DNA of 29,489 nt, from NCBI GenBank assembly GCA_036897485.1, contig JAYMTF010000832.1:1-29489 (forward strand), given 5' to 3'. This document shows positions 20,332-29,489 of the stretch, piece by piece. Under the pieces are notes generated by a model. The model was given only the letters and a program-made list of their open reading frames with translations, had not been told where the DNA came from and ran no database searches. This stretch comes from Pelargonium nanum (Eukaryota > Streptophyta > Magnoliopsida > Geraniales > Geraniaceae). Position 1 is the first letter of the stretch. Every line of letters starts with the position of its first letter. The position numbers and the translations under genes are program-made.

Positions 20332-20339
20332 TTTTATAA
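20332..20339 (-). promoter_or_regulatory. TATA box of the first dehydrogenase
   Basis: TTATAAAA on the minus strand lies about 95 bp before the start codon at 20238, a normal distance. A CCCACGTAG element (CACGT core, ABRE/G-box-like) lies just downstream at about 20322-20330. Confidence 0.55.
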
Positions 20340-20344
20340 GCAAC

Positions 20345-22097
20345 ATTATAAGACTAATATATAAGGAAATGTGGTGGTGCACTATTGTGATTGAAAAGAC
20401 TATTCGGGTTTTTATTCAGGTTCTGATTGAAAAAATTTAATTTCAATTCGGTCGGAAAGTAATGTGGTTACAAATTTTGGGTTTTGATTAGAATATGAGG
20501 GCCCGTAACTTCAAAATTGATCATATTTGTTTTATGGGTCCTTAACCAACGAAAATGTAAACCGACTTTTGAGTAGGCATTGTTTCAGGTGCAAATTATC
20601 AGCTCTATTTGTTAGTCTTTTAAGGGTCATAATTGCACTCGAATCTGATGAGAACGCGCAATTACTACCCTTACAGAGACGAGAATGGAATTTTTTTTAT
20701 GGGAATGAGGCGGGATTTTTTCCTGATCTCCAGGGTACGATAGACGGAGAGACTGTTTTCCGCCCTGCCTCTTATTCTTCCCTATTCGTTGAAATTTTAT
20801 ATTTAGAGATTTTTTTATTATTCAATATCAGATATATATGTTTTTCACTTGAATAAACTTTATTTATTTTGAATGACTAAAGTTTTTATATTACGAAATA
20901 AAAAATATATACTCATTTTTTGTCATTGAATCATAATTTTTCAAAAAATAATAGAAGTTTGTGGAAACGGGAACTTGACAGAAAAAATGGGGAGGAGATT
21001 ATTCACTTCTAGGAAATGGAACGAGAATGAGGGGAGGTAAAATACGGGAAATGCAAAATTCGCTTCCGCCATGTCACTGAATTTATATCCCGTGACAATA
21101 ATGAAAAGTATGATATCAATTAAACCAACTCTAATAAATAATTCAAAAATATGATAGTAATCAAGTCATGACACATCATGTGGTGAATATGTGTATAAGT
21201 GTGTAGGACAAGGAGATGGACAAGTTAGAGCAAATGGTTGGAAAATGAAAGTCAAGAAGATTGATCCAAGAACTACCAAATCAATAATACATCCATCCAC
21301 ATAAATGTTGTCCCTATACAACCCAACTTGCCATGTGTTGTACACATACAAGTCCTCACTTTGGCAGACAAAACAAATTAAATACTTCTATTTTCTATCT
21401 TCTTTTCCAGTTCTTGCTACTTTAATTTCTATTTCATATACAGAAATTGTACTTAGTGCTGTAAGCAATTGCTTGTACAGTATCAATGTCTTTTGAAGAA
21501 GCTGATCGACTTAAATATTAACTGGGATAAGGTACATTTTGCCGCAATCGGGTAGACAATTGTTTCGAACTTGTTAAACTATATTATAAGTACTTTTGCT
21601 AAAAAGCTTCAAATTCCTTGTTTGAGTTACTTTTTTTATTAAAAAAAATAGAATCGTTGTCTTATTTCGGTTTTGTCTTCATTGCTTTCTCTCCTTTTAT
21701 TCTCTTCCCACTGCATATGACATGTGACACTTACATGTCTTTGCTTTAAAATTATTGACAACATTATTTATCCGATTCTAAAATAAATATCCAGTTAAAT
21801 TGTTAGTTTTATGTACATGTGAATAGAAAGTGACATAATTATCCAAGAAAAATAAATCATGAATCAGGCAATGAATGATATATATTTAATGTTTGAGACG
21901 TGTCACTTTTATATCTTCTCTGAAGATCAAACAATGAACTTTTAAAAACAATACATTAAATTGTATATTTTCTGGATGAATACTAATTAACTTAATTGTT
22001 GAATAAAACAATACATATTTTGAAACAGAAAGAGTATTATTTTGAAAATATGAAGCAAAGCAAGCCCATGAGTAGTTTACCTCCGAAATGACGTGCA
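20345..22097. other. intergenic DNA with decayed repeats
   Basis: No gene was recognised. Around 20690-20790, GGGAATGAGGCGGG and the partly complementary CCGCCCTGCCTCTTATTCTTCCC form an imperfect hairpin. GGGAATGAG..CGGG motifs return at 20990-21050, as in dispersed plant repeats. The 109-codon frame at 20527-20856 runs across that hairpin and is not accepted as a gene. Confidence 0.45.
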
Positions 22098-23046
22098 CTA
22101 GAGCAAATTCAGGCCTGCACTTTCGTATAATATTTCTTCCACTTCGAACAAGCATTCCTTCATCAGTCGAGATTTTTTAGCCCTTCTAGCTTCTTTCAGA
22201 CCCTTTTCTTTTTTCTCGAGCTTCCCTAAACTTTCTTTGTTATCGTGCAATTCCAATGTTAGCTTGTCAATCATTTTTCAAAGCTTTTCAACTTCTTCCC
22301 GAACCTCACTAATTGTGCAACTTGCTTCGTTGTCGGCCCGAAACCCAAAGTGAGCACACACAACTCTTCTGAAATTACTCAAGGCAAATTGAATTTGGAA
22401 CCCCGCAGCTTTTACAATGGTCAAGCGAACCCACCAATCAACAAGTAAATCTTCTCCGACGTCCTTAATGGTAGTGTTACACATTTTATGAACAACTTCA
22501 CAAAATATGACACAAAAGCATATTTTCATCTTTTGACTTAACACACAACCAGCACAAAAATTTCCATGTTTAGCCAACAAACCTTCAAATATAGCTGCAA
22601 AGTTGTGTGTTACTTGGTGCTCTCTAACATTAACCACATGCTCTCTACCATATTGGTTTTTTCAGATACTCAAAAACCAATCTTTTTGTTTCCTCCAAAG
22701 TATAGTTGGAGTTGGAGTTGAGCTTACTTGTAAATTTCATCATGGGATTATCTGAATATAGAAGTTTTTGAGAAGCATCATATTTGGTTTTATTTACAAA
22801 AGTACCATCCCATGTTATCATTTCAAGGGCCTTATAAACCTCATTGATCTCTGCATCGTCTTCACGATTAATATTGTAGGAACATAAAACTTGCTTCAAG
22901 GTCGGACAATTCGAGACATTTGATTTCTCTGAAATTTTATAATCCTCTACTGATTTTTCAAACTCAACCATTCTCTCTTCCTCTAATAATTCGCTTGCCC
23001 GAACAAGCTTCACATCATCTTGTTTTTGCTCTAATAACCGTAGTAC
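22098..23046 (-). pseudogene. broken PEARLI 4 (phospholipase-like)-type gene
   Basis: An acceptor (ATTATTAG|GTACTACGG) opens an exon at 23046. The first part (23046-22663) is acidic and helical (RASELLEEERMVEFEKSVED, then ITWDGTFVNKTKYDA). At a run of six A (plus 22657-22662) the frame shifts: dropping one base continues into EHVVNVREHQVTHNFAAIFE, LLAKHGNFCAG and CEVVHKMCNTTIKDV, the part that resembles the PEARLI 4 C-terminal domain as I remember it. TGA at 22278-22280 then breaks the frame, and the same frame continues as a charged coiled coil (KMIDKLTLELHDNKESLGKL onward) to a TAG at 22098. The 5' exons were not found. One frameshift and one stop make it a pseudogene; the family name is moderate confidence. 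Confidence 0.55.
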
Positions 23047-23255
23047 CTAATAATGAGCAACCATATAATTATTATGCATTCCCTTTCTTGAAAATCTAAT
23101 ATACACACATAGTTGAAGAAATATCTCAAATGGCCAATTTCTTTTATAATAATATAATCATTTATATCATTGTGTTTATTGTTATTCATGTCATTGTAAC
23201 TTTCATGTATTTGATTTTTCAAAAATGAAATATAAACACCACACACGATCCAAAA

Positions 23256-23456
23256 TCACGACAAAATTACAAACTCTTTTCTCCATTTTTGTTCATAAAC
23301 CCATTCCGGGACATTAACAACATCCCAAACCCGACGACCAGGATAGGGAGACGACGACCAGGCTATTGCATGAGCTACCGAATTTCCTGACCGTTTAATC
23401 AAAGTAAAAGAAGCACAATCAGATGCTTCTAACAGCTTAATTAGTAGAATATGCAA
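23256..23456 (-). mobile_element. non-LTR retrotransposon remnant (C-terminal RNase H)
   Basis: The minus-strand frame contains LLEASDCASFTLIKRSGNSV followed by AHAIAWSS, the motif near the end of the RNase H domain of plant LINE-type retrotransposons (F..I.R.GN.VAHA.A), then PGRRVWDVVNVPEWV, also a typical end. Only about 65 residues remain; reverse transcriptase and endonuclease are absent. LINEs are truncated at the 5' end on insertion, so such 3' pieces are common. No target duplication was found. Confidence 0.6.
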
Positions 23457-23547
23457 TTTTGGGTGTTTACATTTTATTTTTTAAAAATAAAAAATATGAA
23501 AGTGTCAATGACAACCTCAAGGAGAAAGATTCACACATGTATTTTGA

Positions 23548-23702
23548 GTTGTGGCTCAGTTAGCAACGCAGGCTGGGATTGTGGGAATAGCTCTCGGGTT
23601 CGATCCCCACTAAACACATCGATAAGGAGGGGTGAGGAGGCTTAACTGTGACTAAGCTCCAAACCGAATTAAACCGGTGGTTTACACAAAAAAAAAAAAA
23701 AA
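23548..23702 (+). mobile_element. tRNA-derived SINE with poly(A) tail
   Basis: Box A TGGCTCAGTTAGC (23552-23564) and box B GGTTCGATCCC (23597-23607) have normal spacing. A short body follows, ending GGTTTACAC and a 15-base A tail. The body shares TTAACTGTGACT (23642-23653) with the minus-strand SINE at 5874-6081, and both tail regions end GGTTT..AC before the A run. The two are members of related families but diverged elsewhere. No convincing target duplication was found. Confidence 0.82.
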
Positions 23703-23884
23703 TATACATGGAAAAATACTTTTCCATGACATAAATAACATCACAAGCATACGTGTAAAGTGTATTATGGAAAATATATTGATACATCTGCTATAATTAA
23801 CTGAGGGAATGAATGTGGACAAATTAAGGTGTTCGTAAACTTATCTAATTTTAGTGAATAGATGATATATAGTGACCATATGTA

Positions 23885-24241
23885 TGTTGAAAATATAAAC
23901 TTGATTTGGGCTTTAGGTTTTAGGCCTTGGGCTTAGACAAACTAGTATTAAGCCCATCTGTAGTCAATTTATCTAGAACAATCTTGTAGTTAGTAGAGAA
24001 GGTGTGTAGTAGTGAGAATTCTTTAGAATAGCTTACTAGTTGAGAGAGTGTTCTAGAAAATTGTTGTGTCTAGAGATCTCCTTTGTGTACTATAAATAGA
24101 GATGTAACCTTACCATTTCTATCAAGCCAAGAATCAAAGTTTTCTCTTCCAAAAGAATTGTCCTACCTCTATAGTTCACAAAAACCTTCAATACTCTAAA
24201 ACACCGTCCCAAATACCCCAAGAGAAAGTTTCATCCCGACA
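23885..24241 (+). mobile_element. solo LTR with 5-bp target duplication
   Basis: A 357-bp unit starts TGTTGAAAAT and ends ATCCCGACA, with TG..CA ends and nearly matching 5-base inverted tips (TGTTG/CGACA). ATGTA lies directly on both sides (23880-23884 and 24242-24246), a perfect 5-bp target duplication. Inside, TATAAATA at 24091-24098 marks the LTR promoter on the plus strand. There is no primer binding site or coding sequence next to it, so the element was reduced by recombination between its two LTRs. Size and ends fit a Ty1/copia element, but superfamily is not provable here. Confidence 0.9.
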
Positions 24242-24304
24242 ATGTATTTTTCTTTAAATTAATCCTATAATAATTTAGACTTTAATTGAAAAAACGTCTG
24301 GCTT

Positions 24305-25678
24305 TTATAAAGAAAAAACACGGACCTCCGATATCACACACTTTACATGCACTTCAAAGTTGCAGACACCACAATAATAAAGACAATCACTGGGATCTCG
24401 TCGCTCTTCGCAGACGTCACAGTAGCATTGGCAGCGATCCTTGGCATCTACCAGGCCAGGCCTAAGAGTGAGTTCATGAAGTGACACTCTGGGTCGCGAA
24501 CCTTATTCGGCAAACGAAAGTTCTTTAAAACCAAAGCACATCTAGTGTGAAGTGTAAACTTGCCGCAGTCACCACAATCGTACTTCAACCCAAAGAAAAT
24601 CCAAACACCACACGCAGCGCAGTTCACAAAAGTATCCTCTTTCCCGGCAAAAGAAGAATGCACAAGTGATAGAGAATGATCAGGATGTAATGGATGAGTA
24701 ATGATGAGTGGAAGGTCGATACAAGATTTGTCCAGATAGTAATCGCATGCTTTGCAGCCAAAACTATTGCTTCTGATCGGTTTCTGGCATCCACTGCAGT
24801 AACTCGCTCGATCATCAAGATTGTGGTAATGAAGATACAATGGATGTTGTTTGGGAGTCGGGTGTGAAATCTGTTCCTTTTTGTTTAGTTGCAGTTTAAA
24901 GGTGACACATTCCGACAAGGCGCAACCAATGTGAGCTGAGAGCCTGTGCGTGGTGGACCTAAAGTGACGGCTGTTGAGCCAAACCTGTTTCTTGCAAAAA
25001 ATACATTCAGGTGGAGGATCATTTTCTGAATACAAGTTGACTTGAAGGTTAAAGGTCTGGAGATACGGTCTGCCCGGGGTCGTAAAGAAGAAGGTGATGG
25101 AGTGTTGCCGAAGCTGCTGGAACTGGTCGCACCGGAGATGGAAACTGAGGTCGCACAGCACGCAACGAACAAAGATGTCGCCTAGAATATCACCGCAGGC
25201 TGAGCATAGCCATTTGCTATTCATCTTCTTGTTAATGACCTGAAAAACGCAAAGATTGTGATGGTGGTGACTGGTAATTATGGTGAGTGGCAATGAGGCA
25301 CACTCCGGGTGCATAGCGAAGGGACAAGCATCTGCATCGCAATAATAGCCTTGGTCGGTCGTCGTCGCCGGCATGGTCCCGTCGCAAGCATTGCAGTAAT
25401 GGAGGGTAGATCCTTGCCGGAGACTGAGGGTGTGTTTAAGATGGAAGGGATGCCGCATGAGACGTTTCTTGAGCGGAATCGCCTTTAAACTATGATCATA
25501 TTTGGAATCTGAATCGTAATCATAATAAGCTTTGACATATTTGATGAGATTACCTTCTGCATCTATATTGCTCTTGTATTTAATTGCTCTCACCGGTGGA
25601 ATGCTGAAATCCTCGTGCGGTTTTTTTGTTGATCGAGAGGTCGAAGATGATGGTTTTTTCTTTATGGCTTAGTTCCAT
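24305..25678 (-). pseudogene. DC1 (Cys/His-rich C1) domain protein gene with two frameshifts
   Basis: The minus-strand body has a long frame (382 codons, 25593-24448) with DC1-type zinc-binding units: HTLSL..CNAC..CPFAMHPEC, C-x2-C..RCVLCDLSFHLRC, a diverged CIFC unit, CSGC..CKACDYYLDKSC and CAAC..CGDCGKFTLHTRC. DC1 proteins are plant-specific, often bind lipid-like or diverse partners, and are linked to stress responses; this one's role is unknown. The frame ends too early at 24448. One base later, at about 24485-24495 (a CCC run), the next frame continues with HELTL..CQCYCDVCEE..CGVCNFEVHVKC, a normal last DC1 unit, to TAA at 24305. No ATG opens the main frame. The ATG at 25678 is in another frame and joins it if one base is dropped from an A7 run (plus 25621-25627). 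Two one-base errors would restore a complete gene, so assembly error is as likely as true decay. Confidence 0.8.
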
Positions 25679-25679
25679 A

Positions 25680-28050
25680 CTTTTTAGCTCGCTTATTACA
25701 GGTACAAGTTTTGACTAAGTGGTTTTCTTAATGATGAGAAAACAAGGGGTTGGTATTTTCTTTAAGGTTCATGACAGATTGGGTTTGTTGCACAACTTTA
25801 AGGATTACAATGAGAGTGGAGTGGAAGTAAAGATACGTATATATCTCTTTCTTATTAACGTCTCCATTTTGTGTCTTGCCTCTTCTAATCTAGCTACAAT
25901 AATAATACTTTACTTTCTCCTAATTTTTGTTTCATTAATTGGTCTTAAAATGAATAATAATTAATATGTTTACTTTTTATGTGCCAAGATTAATTTTGTT
26001 AGAATAATTATTATATGATTGCTTTAGTTAGCATTTGTATAAGAGATGTTAGTTTGATGATAAGAATGAAAATGGAAATGAGATCTCCATTGATATTGTT
26101 TGAATTAGAATATACCCATTCTAACTTTTGTTCTAATTCTCATTCACATCTCATACTCATGAACAATTTGATTTTCACCTAATATGAATAGAATGAAGTT
26201 CTTATTCTCATTTCTTTACACTGTGTATTCATAACTTATATGAACGGACGGCCCGTGCGAACTCATTGTATGTATGAGTCAAAATGACCCTTTTCACCTC
26301 TTTTTATTTACTCTGAAACCCTGCTCACTTGACAAAACATATCAAATATGACAAAAATATAATAAATTTAGGTAAATTACTCATGAAATGATAAAAATAA
26401 AGAGAAAATAGTGCATAAATGAGGTACAAAATGAGTACCAAAATGCATCCATCATGCATCAAATTCAATATCATTGAAAGCGTATATAATTAGATTTCAA
26501 ATGACAATTTTCACCTTATTGTCATTTGAAAATTCTATGTTTTTTCAAATATTATATTTGTCAATAAAATATAACATTTCAAAATTTTAGATCAAATCCA
26601 AGTTGTCAAACACCAAAAATTATGTATACAATAGACCATTTAAATTAGTTAGCGATCTAATGAAAATTACTAGAAATTTTGCGCATCAGTCCATTATCAC
26701 AACCCTACGACGAACAAGAGCGAAGGAGTTCCCATATTCAATCCATTATCGCAACCCTATGAAGTAAATGAAACCATTAATGTGGCGACCCTATCCCCGG
26801 TCCATTTCCATGGCCCTCCATGAAAAGCTTACTTCGAACAACCATGTGCGAGGGAAACCACGCGTTTGCCCATTACCACGACGTTGGCCCCTAGATAGTC
26901 TCCAGCACGCGCACTCCTTGTTCTTTCAGTTGCCGGTGCGGTTTGCACCCAAACACTATGTGTGAGAAAGTAAGGTCCTACGAAAGATTTCACTCTAAAG
27001 ATCCCAATCACGGTGACCCCAACTCTGAAAAGCTCAATCGTGGAAAATTCTTTTCTGCACTCCTCAAAACATTTATCCTCACAAGGAGCACAAAGATATC
27101 AAGTAAGTCCAAAACACTTATCTTATACTCAAGAAATTCATAATCCGCCTCCTTGAATCATTGCTGAAGTCTCTGCCTCGCTAGGTCGTTTACAAGACTT
27201 GTTGCTTCACTGACTTCCCACAAGACATTTTGATGCAAAAAAAAAAACACTAAAACAATACCTAAATTAGTATATGCTCTTATATATTTCAATTCTCTCC
27301 GTGATATTGGAAAAAATTAGAGGTAAGTATTTGAGTAATCGTGTACAAATTACAATACATTAGTTAAATTACTCACCAATCAAATGAAAGTTAATAAAAA
27401 TTTCACACAAATCCCTTTGTTACTTGAACTAATGGACTATTCCCCGTCCATAAACATTGATAAGTAGCAAAGATCATATAGGTAAGCAAGAGAAATATAG
27501 GTAATTGTGTCATCTCCTTATTTCAAGACCTTGACATATGACTTCTATGCCTCACCACGATTTTAATAAATAAATGATATTTATTTAGTAGCTAAAAAAA
27601 GTTTTTCATTTAAAATCTCATCCATCTTACTTAATATGAGGTGACTCACCACTGTACACAAAAAATGTGTATCTAAATCATTGAATCATCAGTAAGAGAC
27701 TAAAAATAATTTAGTTTGTGATATTTTCTGATTTTCTTTGGCAAAGATGACTTTATGTTCAACCCTATCGATCAAATCATCTGTTTCTCGATCATCTCAA
27801 CCCATTTTCCTCTTCATTTTTCGGACTATTCGGATAATAAAACCAAGTAGAAATGGAAGGAAGTGCTGCTTGACTAGGAATCAGATACAACCTGGTCAGA
27901 CTAAGCGCCGGCTGCTCCGTAGTTGCATTTATTTCTCGTAATATTTCTATTATTCTAAAATAATCTTCTTTGCATAATTGAACTCTTGCATACGTTTTCA
28001 ATCTACTACAGTAGATCCGATCCGTCTATGGTCTCCACTTTAGAATTTGA
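25680..28050. other. intergenic DNA between DC1 gene and second dehydrogenase
   Basis: No gene was recognised. 26060-26240 has GAATGAAAATGGAAATGAG and later ATTCTCATTC motifs in loose inverted order, a MITE-like remnant. CCATTATCRCAACCCTAYGA occurs twice (about 26691 and 26743). A possible short match to the LTR-like elements A and B lies near 27055-27090. No other structure was seen. Confidence 0.45.
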
Positions 28051-28058
28051 CTATATAT

Positions 28059-28118
28059 CTTAAAGATTAGAGATACGTGTTATATTTTATTTTATCTCTT
28101 AAAGATTAGACTTACGTG
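28059..28118 (+). promoter_or_regulatory. duplicated ACGTG module upstream of the second dehydrogenase
   Basis: A 21-base unit at 28059-28079 recurs at 28098-28118 with 19 of 21 bases identical: CTTAAAGATTAGA, three variable bases, then a TACGTG core. The start codon is about 187 bp downstream of the second unit. TACGTG is an ABRE/G-box-like bZIP site. A weak TATA-like TATTAATA is at 28215-28222. Function is inferred from position and repetition only. Confidence 0.5.
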
Positions 28119-28304
28119 CTACTACATTATTAGCTAATACAATTAAAAAAATCATTAAAGATATAGGAACTCTTTTCAGCCCCGTGTTTCCAATCCAGTG
28201 TGGATGCTCCATCCTATTAATACGAACAAACCATAAAGCAAGATCCACCACTACTATTAACAATCCAATCCGGCACTTTCTTTTTCTCCGACAAACTTAA
28301 AAAA

Positions 28305-29268
28305 ATGAATGCTCCATCACCTTACCAAAGGTACGTACATAGTGTTTTCATGGTTTCAATAATTGAATATAATATTTGTCGGTTCATTTTTTTTATCAAT
28401 TAGCACCAAGACTCGAAACTGAGATCAAGAGGGTATTTGTCCATTCAATTAATATCATTTTGTAATATTTCTTAGGCTAGCAGGGAAGGTGGCGATCATC
28501 ACCGGCGGCGCAAGCGGCATCGGAGCGAGCTCGGTCCGCCTCTTCCACGAGCACGGTGCCAAGGTTGTCATCGCCGACATCCAAGACGACCTCGGCCAAG
28601 CCATCGCCGACAACCTCGGCGACAATGTTTGCTACATCCACTGCGACGTCTCCGACGAGGACGACGTCTCCAACCTCGTCGACGCCGCGGTTACCAAGTT
28701 CGGGAAGCTCGACATAATGTACAACAACGCCGGCGTCCTGGACCGGAACAGCAACACCGGCCTCCTGGAGGCCACCAAGGCCGATCTCGAGCGCGTGATC
28801 GGCGTCAACGTCGTCGGCGCGTTTCTCGGAGCCAAGCACGCCGCCAGGGTCATGGTGAAGCAGCGGAGCGGGACGATACTGTTCACGGCCAGCGCAGCCA
28901 CCGCCATTGCCGGCCTCTCGAGCCACTGCTACGCGGCGTCTAAGCACGCCGTGCTGGGGCTGGCGAAGAACGTGGCGGCGGAGCTGGGACGGTATAGTAT
29001 TAGGGTCAACTGCGTGTCGCCGTACGCGGTGGCCACCGGGATGTGGAACGTTGACCAAGCTGTCGCGGCGCAGGTGGAGGCGGCGACGAGCGCCGTCGGG
29101 AACTTGAAGGGGCAGATTCTGAAAGCCGATGACGTGGCTCGGGCGGCTCTGTTCTTGGCGAGCGACGAAGCGAACTACGTGAGTGGACTGAACCTGGTGG
29201 TGGACGGAGGGTTTAGTATTGTGAATCCTTCCATGGCTACTAAATTTGGTCACTGGAAGGAATATTGA
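28305..29268 (+). CDS. short-chain dehydrogenase/reductase, SDR110C-type (ABA2/borneol dehydrogenase-like), 272 aa
   Basis: Exon 1 is 28305-28330 (MNAPSPYQ and two bases of an Arg codon) and exon 2 is 28476-29268; the 145-bp intron is GT-AG and phase 2. Classical SDR features in order are TGGASGIG (18-25), Asp43 as NAD-favouring residue, NNAG (92-95), catalytic Ser148, Tyr161 and Lys165 (YAASK), then GLNLVVDGGF. The length is normal for the family. It resembles borneol dehydrogenase and xanthoxin dehydrogenase-like enzymes from my memory; the substrate is not decided. Exon 2 is very rich in G+C at third positions, unlike the flanks. A long antisense frame across it is a by-product of this. 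The catalytic loop (ASAATAIAGLSSHC) differs from the neighbour at 19300-20238, so substrate use may differ. Confidence 0.92.
28387..28437 (-). mobile_element. short SINE-like fragment in the intron of the second dehydrogenase
   Basis: On the minus strand AGTTTCGAGTCTTGG is a box B-like stretch, followed about 14 bases later by a run of eight A (plus-strand T run 28387-28394). Upstream TTGATCTCA precedes box B as in the element at 2502-2570. Box A is not visible, so it is probably 5' truncated. No target duplication was identified. Confidence 0.35.
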
Positions 29269-29489
29269 CAAATATGATATATATATCATACAATATACAT
29301 GACGGACTAAGGAATGATTAATTAGAAGCTAATTACAATCTCATGAAATAAAATAGTGGAAGTATGATGTGTAGATTATTATTATTTGTTTTAATAAAAT
29401 GGTTTATTATTACCAAGAGTAATATGTATATCAGTTAACTGATATAATTTTATATCAGTTGCACTAATAAGGTGGTGACACCTCATTTA
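29269..29489. other. 3' flank of the second dehydrogenase with a 20-bp palindrome
   Basis: TATATCAGTTAACTGATATA at 29427-29446 is a perfect palindrome, and TATATCAGTT occurs again at 29451-29460. AATAAAATG near 29394 could be the poly(A) signal. The window ends before the end of the flank is clear. Confidence 0.5.

Noticed and set aside
20527..20856. 109-codon plus-strand frame
   Set aside because: It crosses an imperfect hairpin repeat and an AT-rich tract; no recognisable domain.
24448..25593. Intact 382-residue DC1 protein starting at 25593
   Set aside because: The first codon at 25593 is GTG, which plants do not normally use, and the last DC1 unit is missing from this frame but present in the next one.
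28477..29289. 270-codon minus-strand reading frame opposite the second dehydrogenase
   Set aside because: It is antisense to a clear SDR gene. GC-rich third positions remove stop codons on the opposite strand, and the translation is low-complexity and matches no domain.

Overview
The window looks like nuclear DNA from a eudicot plant. It is AT-rich, has GT-AG introns of 80 to 2000 bp, plant-only gene families (DC1 zinc-finger protein, SDR110C-type dehydrogenases), a telo-box in front of a ribosomal protein gene, plant tRNA-derived SINEs and a solo LTR. An asterid such as a member of Lamiales is my guess from general resemblance of the dehydrogenases; nothing in the sequence settles it. No organelle, bacterial or viral genes were seen, and no CRISPR, tRNA or rRNA gene.

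Layout. 1-8.3 kb is gene-poor and repeat-rich: a decayed LTR-like element (1.73-2.42 kb, minus), a very short SINE-like insertion (2.5 kb), a decayed minisatellite with a 43-48 bp period (4.4-4.8 kb), a MITE-like inverted repeat (5.33-5.55 kb), a full SINE with an 11-bp target duplication (5.87-6.08 kb) and an inverted repeat of the GTGTCGTGTTCGTGTC type (7.8-7.95 kb). A small minus-strand gene for a 109-residue membrane-anchored coiled-coil protein runs from about 12.56 down to 9.54 kb. A second copy of the LTR-like element follows at 13.3-14.08 kb.

The conserved gene block is at 14.5-20.3 kb: an eight-exon TLDc/EF-hand gene resembling MEAK7 (plus, 422 aa, one GC-AG intron), convergent with intronless ribosomal protein eS17 (minus, 145 aa, telo-box and TATA box), then a two-exon short-chain dehydrogenase (minus, 284 aa). 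A second two-exon dehydrogenase (plus, 272 aa) closes the window at 28.3-29.3 kb. The two dehydrogenases share one phase-2 intron at the same Arg codon and are paralogues in opposite orientation about 8 kb apart.

Between the two dehydrogenases lies a decay zone: a broken PEARLI 4-like gene (frameshift plus in-frame TGA), a LINE RNase H remnant, a tRNA-derived SINE, a 357-bp solo LTR with a perfect 5-bp target duplication, and a DC1 zinc-finger gene whose first and last parts are out of frame with its 381-codon body. All three frameshifts are one-base length differences at homopolymer runs, so either decay or assembly error could explain them. The in-frame TGA argues for real decay of the PEARLI-like gene. 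I found no wholly new system; the most interesting points are the GC-AG intron, the broken genes, the duplicated promoter module of the second dehydrogenase and the repeat families.
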